47,640 bases of DNA, from contig NZ_JAKZMM010000034.1 of the NCBI RefSeq assembly GCF_022809355.1, positions 1 through 47,640 on the forward strand, in the 5' to 3' direction. Origin of the DNA: Parabacteroides faecalis. GTDB lineage: Bacteria > Bacteroidota > Bacteroidia > Bacteroidales > Tannerellaceae. Position 1 is the stretch's first letter. Every line of letters starts with the position of its first letter. Made by a program: the position numbers and the translations under genes. The notes beneath the pieces are model-generated. The model had not been told where the DNA came from. It made no database searches and saw nothing but the letters and a program-made list of their open reading frames with translations. Positions 26,401 to 31,573 of this stretch are shown piece by piece.

Positions 26401-27426
26401 TAAACCACGAACCGGATTATAAATACGCATCGGAAACTGACTGGCCAGTAACGAACCGAACAACTGCGGTTTATCATAATAAACATGTACACCATTTCCA
26501 TCCGTTCCGATCCACAGCAGATTCTGTTTCTGGTCTTTCATAACACAAAATACACCAAAGCCCGTTTGCAAGGCGACCTGAGATGTCATGGCATCGACAA
26601 AATATCCTTCACGGAAGAAGACAAAGATCCGTCCGCAATGCGACATGACATTAATAACCGATCCGTATTTCTGTCTCATTCCTGTCAGATCAGCCAACTT
26701 TTGTTTTACTCCCGTTCTCAAATCATATTGATACAAAACCTCCTGCTCATCTACCAGATAAAGTGTCTGTCCTTCAACCGTAGCATACAAGATAGGTTGC
26801 GAATGTATTTCCCGGTCTGTATAATTCACCCGGAAATTCTGTTCGGAGAAGTCCGTTTCGAGGGTTCTTAATTTACCCGAAGCCAAGACCATCATGAATG
26901 TATTTTCACTGTCGGTAAACAGACTCTTCACCGTTGAAGGGGAAATTTCATCATCTGGTAAATCCCGAAACCCTCCACTGGTTAATGAATAGCCGGAAAG
27001 AAAGCCATTTTTACAGACAGCCAATGTATTTCCTTTCCGGTCGGTCGCCAAAAAAGAACATTCCAGATAACCCGGATATGATTCTACTACCGCCCGTTTA
27101 TCCAAAGAGAATTTATTAATTCCTAATGAGGTTGCTATCCACAAATAGCCAGGTTCGGCGTCTGTAATCTTATGGATAATATTACTGCACAGCGAATTTT
27201 CATTGTTCTGTTCAAAACGAAACACGTACGAGTCTGTCCCATTATACAGATTCAGCCCATCGTAGGTACCAAACCAGACATAATGGTCCCGATCTTGATG
27301 CATACAGAGAATAGCATTGTTTGATAGGTCCGGTAGATTACATTTGTCCATCAACAAAGTTGCCTTCGAAGGTATTGTCAACAGACAACCAAGTATCAGA
27401 TAGAAGAGGTATATAATTCGCTTCAT
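23428..27426 (-). CDS. Hybrid two-component system regulator (HTCS)
   Basis: A 1332-residue one-protein two-component system. Order: signal/TM, about 14 propeller-type sensor repeats in the periplasm (residues 30-650), and a Y_Y_Y domain (about 690-770). A membrane segment (about 775-795) is followed by a HisKA domain with the phospho-His in THELCTPL (H831) and a HATPase with GLGLFICFNLV. The receiver domain has phospho-Asp D1125 in LLITDIMMPG, and an AraC-type DNA-binding domain (about 1235-1330) ends the protein. HTCS proteins bind an oligosaccharide cue and switch on adjacent PUL genes. Here the adjacent genes are GH92 and the BSP peptidase, so a mannose-containing glycan is the likely cue. 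The ATG five codons into the frame precedes the signal peptide and is preferred. Confidence 0.95.
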   Translation of the reverse strand: MKRIIYLFYLILGCLLTIPSKATLLMDKCNLPDLSNNAILCMHQDRDHYVWFGTYDGLNLYNGTDSYVFRFEQNNENSLCSNIIHKITDAEPGYLWIATSLGINKFSLDKRAVVESYPGYLECSFLATDRKGNTLAVCKNGFLSGYSLTSGGFRDLPDDEISPSTVKSLFTDSENTFMMVLASGKLRTLETDFSEQNFRVNYTDREIHSQPILYATVEGQTLYLVDEQEVLYQYDLRTGVKQKLADLTGMRQKYGSVINVMSHCGRIFVFFREGYFVDAMTSQVALQTGFGVFCVMKDQKQNLLWIGTDGNGVHVYYDKPQLFGSLLASQFPMRIYNPVRGLFTDPYKNLWIGTKGDGLYKISHYDTHVGMIPVSSVTKYTINEGLPSNRVYCCTPSQDTTRFWIGSDGIGISYYSYKDKRIHTLVQGKDEVAIKHVHAIAEINDSTLWLATTNVGLLEVHLQIQPSQLKIRSVTSYLPKHGTNSCNEFQSLYYDGDSLLYAGTRGGYGVLCMNVYTKNYRFAKKNFEDHSAIGDVLSICRSSDSLFYIGASSGMSLLGLQDNRATYLYHYNRNDGIGNDMIHGILEGSDQSVWMSTNKGLTQYNPKNKLFHSYIGSGLEVVEFSDDSYWKCPYTGRLFFGGVNGLVWVNQQHPFWIDEGMDLHFFNARIEDTYMPLDSSLVRKGLRVAHDTREIQVSFAVPDYINIGNYEYAYCLEGFSPSWNELRRGNKITLSWLPPGDYRLKVRFRLGVSDYTDKEYVLPITVLPPWYQTTYAKVGYGFLAILLLFFLHLLYRRQLRRKQQVILQAMDEKQKQKLYEAKLNFFTHITHELCTPLTLITGVDDYLQQYSAQRKDSKLQSYSRILRENVLELNHLIQEILDFRKVEDDGFRNVKFAPASISDFLQHECERFEALIEQRKIHFHLQVASGLNWNTDILLVKKIFSNLLSNAFKYTPEGGEIRVSAAIENEILVFRVYNTGKGIPQEEREHIFDRYYLLKDEEAGAATSMQMRTGLGLFICFNLVQLLKGYIDIESEEGQYAEFIVSLPAQPLEKSALPEELEPEETPVPADSKQKELILVVDDHKDITWMISDVLSSDYRVHVEYSATSALAFLKQETPVLLITDIMMPGMNGLDLLTTLKQDKYLSHIPVVIVSAMISEKEQAEGLNRGADAYLTKPFSSVVLKSTVDRLVSNRETMKEYYYSPESAFQFSGGQLMHQEDKEFLEKVTAIIKANMNQEGLRPEFIAEQLHMNTRSLYRRFKKISDMTPSDYIKDCKLSYAAQLLVTTNMSVQEILYAIGNTNKSYFYKEFSRKYQVTPKDYRSMNQKAGNE

Positions 27427-27451
27427 GCCCTTAAAATCCATAGATGTGGAA

Positions 27452-27459
27452 CAAATGTA
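27452..27459 (-). promoter_or_regulatory. -7 element for the HTCS gene
   Basis: Minus-strand TACATTTG, an exact TAnnTTTG match, 26 bp before the chosen ATG at 27426. No clear -33 element. Confidence 0.45.
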
Positions 27460-27482
27460 AACAATAAATATGAGGAAATGAG

Positions 27483-27514
27483 TTTGCCAGAGTAGATTTT
27501 ATTCCCTACATTTG
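27483..27514 (+). promoter_or_regulatory. Full Bacteroidetes promoter for the M23 peptidase gene
   Basis: TTTG at 27483-27486 and TACATTTG at 27507-27514, separated by 20 bp, match the -33/-7 consensus and spacing. The start site would fall near 27519-27522. That makes an ATG at 27520 leaderless, so translation most likely starts at 27550. Confidence 0.7.
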
Positions 27515-27549
27515 TTCGGATGAACTGTTTTCAGTTGAAAATAAAGTAT

Positions 27550-28872
27550 ATGAACAAACAATTTACCCTTATTTTTATTCTAACAGGATTTTTATTCCTG
27601 ACGATTACCAATAGTTGCCAACCGAAAAAGCAAGTAGAAGAAGAAGTGGACAGCGAATGGGTTGACAGTCTGCAACACGTATATGAATATGGCGTCTGCA
27701 TCGATTCACTGGATGTAAACCGATATGAAATCCGGCAAGGTGATAATCCGGCAATTATCTTTTCCCGTTTAGGATTTTCTGCCTTAAAAGCAGACAGTAT
27801 CACGCGTGCTTCGGCTCATGTTCTGGATCCGACCAAGCTGAAAGCCGGTATGCACTACTGTACTTTAACAACGTTAGATTCTTTGGCTTCTATCCAATAC
27901 ATCGCTTTTGCCAAGTCACTGACAGATTATGCTGTCATCGATTTGACCGGAGATTCCATCCATGCGTATGAATACACAAAAGATATTACGCTGAAGCGTA
28001 AATATATCGAAGGAACGATTACTTCCTCGCTGTGGAATGTGATCAAGGACGGAGGCGCATCACCGCTGTTAGCCTTAAAGATAGCTGATGTCTATGCCTG
28101 GCAGATCGACTTCTTTGATGTAAAAGAAGGGGACTCGTTTCAGGTAATCTATCATGAAGCCTTCATCGATGATACCATTGCCTTGGAGATTACTTCGATC
28201 GATGCCGCTATCTTCACCCATCAAGGAAAGGCTTTCACAGCCATTCCTTTTACACAAGACAGTGTGTTTGAATATTTCGATCCGGAAGGAAACAGCTTGC
28301 GAAAGGCTTTCCTGAAAGCACCGCTTGATTTCTTCCGCATCACATCTCGATTCTCGAACGCCCGTTTCCACCCGATACTGAAGCGTTACCGTGCTCACCA
28401 CGGAGTAGATTATGCGGCTCCAGTCGGAACACCGGTCAAGACGATTGGTGCCGGTACAGTTATAGCCAAAGGTTATATGAACGGTGGTGGACACACCGTA
28501 AAGATCAAACACAACTCAATGTACACAACTTCCTACATGCACCTGAGCCGATATGCCAAAGGACTTTCCGTAGGAAGCCACGTACAACAAGGAGAAGTGA
28601 TCGGGTACGTCGGTTCAACCGGATTATCTACAGGTCCGCACCTCGATTTCCGGGTATATAAGAACGGAGAAGCCATCAATCCGCTAGCTATGGACGCACC
28701 GCCTTCGCTTCCTGTCAAACCCGAATTGCGCGACAGCTTCCTGCTGATCAAAGAAAGATATCTGATGGAGCTGGACAGCCTACACCGGCAATATACCGAC
28801 ACGATTCTGGAGATCAAGCAAACTTCTGATTCGATACAGATTAATCAACCTTCAAATAAAGAGAGTAAATGA
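27550..28872 (+). CDS. M23-family peptidoglycan metallopeptidase, lipoprotein
   Basis: A 440-residue lipoprotein (lipobox TNSC) with a LytM/M23 peptidase domain in its second half: HHGVDYAAP gives the HxxxD zinc ligands, GGGHTVKIKH and YMHLS are typical, and SGLSTGPHLDFRV holds the last motif (parts quoted). The final motif is H-x-D, not the common H-x-H. This is frequent in Bacteroidetes members, so I still read it as an enzyme, or else a divisome or elongasome activator. The N-terminal half (residues 40-270) resembles the OapA/NlpD-like extension of MepM-type proteins. The start at 27550 is set by the promoter. Its stop overlaps the yccF start by ATGA, so the two are translationally coupled. 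Confidence 0.85.
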   Translation: MNKQFTLIFILTGFLFLTITNSCQPKKQVEEEVDSEWVDSLQHVYEYGVCIDSLDVNRYEIRQGDNPAIIFSRLGFSALKADSITRASAHVLDPTKLKAGMHYCTLTTLDSLASIQYIAFAKSLTDYAVIDLTGDSIHAYEYTKDITLKRKYIEGTITSSLWNVIKDGGASPLLALKIADVYAWQIDFFDVKEGDSFQVIYHEAFIDDTIALEITSIDAAIFTHQGKAFTAIPFTQDSVFEYFDPEGNSLRKAFLKAPLDFFRITSRFSNARFHPILKRYRAHHGVDYAAPVGTPVKTIGAGTVIAKGYMNGGGHTVKIKHNSMYTTSYMHLSRYAKGLSVGSHVQQGEVIGYVGSTGLSTGPHLDFRVYKNGEAINPLAMDAPPSLPVKPELRDSFLLIKERYLMELDSLHRQYTDTILEIKQTSDSIQINQPSNKESK

Positions 28873-29237
28873 AAACAATCGGAAACATCATTTGGCTTAT
28901 CTTCGGTGGACTGCTAACTGCCGTTGAATACATCCTTGCCAGTTTAGTCATGATGATTACCATCATCGGTATTCCCTTCGGGCTTCAAACACTGAAATTA
29001 GGAATCCTGGCGTTGTGGCCTTTCGGAAAGACGGTGACAGACAGCGGCGGCTCGAGCGGATGCCTTTGCCTGCTGATGAATATTATCTGGATCTTCATCG
29101 GTGGTTTTTGGATCTGCCTGACGCATTTCGTCTTCGGTCTGCTACTTTGTATCACCATCATTGGCATCCCGTTCGGAAGGCAGCATTTCAAAATGGCAGC
29201 ATTAGCTTTGACGCCTTTCGGTAAAGAAATTCAATAA
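28869..29237 (+). CDS. yccF: YccF domain inner-membrane protein
   Basis: A 122-residue membrane protein with an internal duplication. Each half has a hydrophobic helix pair followed by the signature ITIIGIPFG and a [A/T]LWPFGK or LTPFGK ending, which is the YccF family pattern. About four membrane segments. Function is not established; family members are small bacterial inner-membrane proteins. The ATG overlaps the stop codon of the M23 peptidase gene (ATGA), so coupled translation is expected, and it may work with that envelope enzyme. Confidence 0.9.
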   Translation: MKTIGNIIWLIFGGLLTAVEYILASLVMMITIIGIPFGLQTLKLGILALWPFGKTVTDSGGSSGCLCLLMNIIWIFIGGFWICLTHFVFGLLLCITIIGIPFGRQHFKMAALALTPFGKEIQ

Positions 29238-29377
29238 AGTAATCTTTCAATTTGAATCACCACATCTAAAAGATTAACAGTGCATTACAAGGAATATGAA
29301 AGATATTTCCACGAACATTCTTTCGTGAAAGAAGCAAATGATACGGGCATATAAAAAAAGATGCCTTACTTTTATCC

Positions 29378-29437
29378 AAAATACGCCGGCTTTTCATCAA
29401 AAGCTGGCGTATTTTGATAAAAAGCCGGCGTATTTTT
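29378..29437. terminator. Triple-copy bidirectional terminator between yccF and murI
   Basis: AAAATACGCCGGCTTTT (29378-29394) pairs with 29399-29415 over 17 positions with one G-T wobble and a 4-base loop. A third inverted copy at 29419-29437 also pairs perfectly with the first. A- and T-runs bound every stem, so termination can work on both strands. A smaller GGCAT/ATGCC hairpin lies at 29346-29365. The rest of 29238-29377 shows nothing else clear. Confidence 0.75.
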
Positions 29438-29451
29438 CAGCAATCAATTGA

Positions 29452-30294
29452 TCAATCGATAACGACCTGCTCGACCCTAATCGGGCGGCTCAGGAAAACG
29501 GAGGCAGCCTCCGAGAACTTTTCGGCTGATTCGGTAGTCAGAAAGCGGCATGTACTGCCTTTCGTCAGCTTACAGTCCATCTCCGGATGCCGATGCAAGT
29601 AATCTTCCAAACTGCTGGCAACGTATTCGCCCTGCGGAAGCAATGTCACTCCAGTCGGAACATACCGACGAATCTTCTCAATCAACAATGGATAATGCGT
29701 ACAACCCAAGATCAAAGTATCAATCAAGGGATCTTTCCGAAACAATTCATCCAAATACTTCCGGACAAAATAATCGGCCCCGGGCGAATCAAACTCGTTG
29801 TTCTCGACCAAAGGAACCCACATCGGACAAGCTTCCGAAGTAACCTGAATATGTGGAAACATCTTGGCAATCTCTATCTGGTACGAACCGGAAGCAATCG
29901 TTCCAGCCGTTCCGACTACGCCTACATGTTTACTCCGGCTGATGCGATCCATCAGTTCGACCGTCGGACGGATAACACCCAACACCCGGCGTGTTTCATC
30001 CCAAATGGGCAAATCCCTTTGCTGGATTGTCCGTAAAGCCTTTGCCGAAGCCGTATTACAAGCCAGGATGACCAGTTGACAACCTTCAGCAAACAAGCGC
30101 ATGACGGCCTGCCGCGTAAAACGATAAACCACATCGAACGAACGTGGTCCATACGGCGCACGGGCATTATCGCCCAAATAGATATAATCATACGCCGGCA
30201 TCCGTTCTCGAATCTTATCGAATACCGTCAAACCTCCGTAACCGGAATCAAAGATTCCGATCGGACCAGGCAAAGATGAATACTTTGTTACCAT
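29452..30294 (-). CDS. murI: Glutamate racemase
   Basis: A 280-residue cytoplasmic enzyme that makes D-glutamate for peptidoglycan. The cofactor-independent racemase motifs are all present: IFDSGYGGLTV (D16, S17), YLGDNARAPYG, ACNTASA with catalytic Cys79, GVVGTAGTI, and LGCTHYP with catalytic Cys198 next to His200. Length is normal. It is the last gene of the uppS-bamA-ompH-ompH-murI series on the minus strand. A strong terminator-like hairpin ends only about four bases before its start codon, so its expression from the upstream genes should depend on readthrough. Confidence 0.96.
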   Translation of the reverse strand: MVTKYSSLPGPIGIFDSGYGGLTVFDKIRERMPAYDYIYLGDNARAPYGPRSFDVVYRFTRQAVMRLFAEGCQLVILACNTASAKALRTIQQRDLPIWDETRRVLGVIRPTVELMDRISRSKHVGVVGTAGTIASGSYQIEIAKMFPHIQVTSEACPMWVPLVENNEFDSPGADYFVRKYLDELFRKDPLIDTLILGCTHYPLLIEKIRRYVPTGVTLLPQGEYVASSLEDYLHRHPEMDCKLTKGSTCRFLTTESAEKFSEAASVFLSRPIRVEQVVID

Positions 30295-30298
30295 AACG

Positions 30299-30335
30299 AA
30301 AAAAGAGGGCGTACCTCAGCAAGTACAACCCTCTT
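30299..30335 (-). terminator. Terminator hairpin abutting the murI start codon
   Basis: AAGAGGG (30303-30309) pairs with CCCTCTT (30329-30335), with an inner GTAC/GTAC pair and a small internal loop. On the minus strand it is followed by T6, then CGTT and the murI ATG. It can end the ompH transcript and also hide the murI ribosome-binding region. Confidence 0.75.
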
Positions 30336-30363
30336 CTCATTTATTTATTAATCACCAAATAAG

Positions 30364-30867
30364 TTATTTCAATCCTAATTTAGTCTTTACCATCGGCGTA
30401 GCGTCGATTGCATTCGGACCTGTATAAAGCAACACTTGCGGATCGATGATATATGTATAACCTTGTTCTGCACCTACTGCTTTGATAGCATCTGAAATCT
30501 TCTGCTGAATCGGAGTAACTAAATCCTGCTGTTGCTTATTAACATCCTGCTGAGCAACCTGTACGAAATTATCCATACGCTGCTGCATATCCTGAATATC
30601 CTGCATTCTTCTTACTTTGATATTCTCAGTCAATGAATCCTGCTGAGCTACAAAGTCTGAATATTTCTTTTGGAATTCACTCTGCATTGTCTCCAACTCT
30701 TTCTTATACTTAGCATTCAGTTCGTCCAACTTCTTCTGCATATCTGCCACTTCCGGCATAGCCATGAACACTTCCTGCGTATTAACAAAAGCTATCTTAG
30801 CTTCCTGAGCACTAACGACTCCTGCAAAAGGCAGGATCATCAACAATAAAGCAATAAGTTTCTTCAT
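30364..30867 (-). CDS. OmpH/Skp-family periplasmic chaperone
   Basis: A 167-residue secreted protein: signal peptide (VVSAQ-EA), a first strand (AKIAFVNTQEVFMAMPE), a long charged and Gln-rich coiled coil (about residues 40-120), and a closing segment (GYTYIIDPQVLLYTGPNAIDATP, quoted as parts). This is the Skp/OmpH architecture. Skp trimers hold unfolded outer-membrane proteins in the periplasm and pass them to BamA, encoded two genes upstream. It is the second of two adjacent paralogues, like the tandem OmpH pair of Porphyromonas. It has its own TAACTTTG promoter element at 30927-30934. Confidence 0.93.
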   Translation of the reverse strand: MKKLIALLLMILPFAGVVSAQEAKIAFVNTQEVFMAMPEVADMQKKLDELNAKYKKELETMQSEFQKKYSDFVAQQDSLTENIKVRRMQDIQDMQQRMDNFVQVAQQDVNKQQQDLVTPIQQKISDAIKAVGAEQGYTYIIDPQVLLYTGPNAIDATPMVKTKLGLK

Positions 30868-30926
30868 TTTTCTTGATTATAATAGATTATTAATATTTAT
30901 CGAGATACAAGCCACAATAAGGCGCA

Positions 30927-30934
30927 CAAAGTTA
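30927..30934 (-). promoter_or_regulatory. -7 element for the second ompH gene
   Basis: Minus-strand TAACTTTG matches TAnnTTTG, 60 bp before the ATG at 30867 and just after the stop of the first ompH gene. No clear -33 element. Confidence 0.4.
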
Positions 30935-30939
30935 CGCAA

Positions 30940-31455
30940 TTATTTTGAATATCCTAACTTTACAAGCACTTCATTACTAATATCGATCTTCGGTGATGCA
31001 AAAATAATACTCATGGCCGAAGCACGGTCAATCACCAGCTGATAGCCTTTGTCTTCCGATATTTCTTTCACGGCATTATAAATTTCATCCTGAATCGGTT
31101 TCATCAAACTTTCGCGCTTCTTATACAATTCACCATCTGCACCAAAATACTTCCGTTTCAAATCCTGCGCTTCCTGTTCCTTCTTCACAATTTCTTCTTC
31201 ACGCTTCGTCTTCATCTCGGCAGAAAGGAACACCAAATCACTCTGATAGGTCTTATACATATTCTGCGCTTCCTGCTGTAATGCATCCACTTCGTTCTGC
31301 CATTTCTTGGAAACCTGGCTTAACTGTTCGTTAGTCATCTCGTATGCCGGGATATTCTTCAGAATATATTCCATGTCTATCAAGGCATACTTCTGGGCAT
31401 CAGCCATCCAAGCGCATACAACCAACAAACAACTTATCAAAAAAAGCTTTTTCAT
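30940..31455 (-). CDS. OmpH/Skp-family periplasmic chaperone
   Basis: A 171-residue secreted protein of the Skp family: signal peptide (WMADA-QK), strand KYALIDMEYILKNIPAYE, a long coiled coil rich in Glu/Lys/Gln (about 40-125), and the closing GYQLVIDRASAMSIIFASPKIDISNEVLVKLG, quoted as parts. It lies between bamA and its paralogue and should help deliver barrel proteins to BamA. A hairpin and an overlapping -7 element in the 118-bp gap after bamA suggest separate control from bamA. Confidence 0.93.
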   Translation of the reverse strand: MKKLFLISCLLVVCAWMADAQKYALIDMEYILKNIPAYEMTNEQLSQVSKKWQNEVDALQQEAQNMYKTYQSDLVFLSAEMKTKREEEIVKKEQEAQDLKRKYFGADGELYKKRESLMKPIQDEIYNAVKEISEDKGYQLVIDRASAMSIIFASPKIDISNEVLVKLGYSK

Positions 31456-31491
31456 ACATCTTCTGTTTTATAATTACTAAACTATCGACTA

Positions 31492-31525
31492 CAAATATAG
31501 CCGAGGTTTTAAACACTCGGCTATA
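31492..31525 (-). promoter_or_regulatory. Hairpin overlapping the -7 element before ompH
   Basis: TATAGCCGAG (31496-31505) pairs perfectly with CTCGGCTATA (31516-31525) around a 10-base loop, 49 bases past the bamA stop. Its 3' arm on the minus strand runs into TATATTTG (31492-31499), an exact TAnnTTTG -7 element 37 bp before the ompH ATG. One site may thus end bamA transcripts and start the ompH transcript. Confidence 0.5.
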
Positions 31526-31573
31526 TTTTACATTATTTTATAGACTATTTTAATTCAACAAGATACCGGCTGC

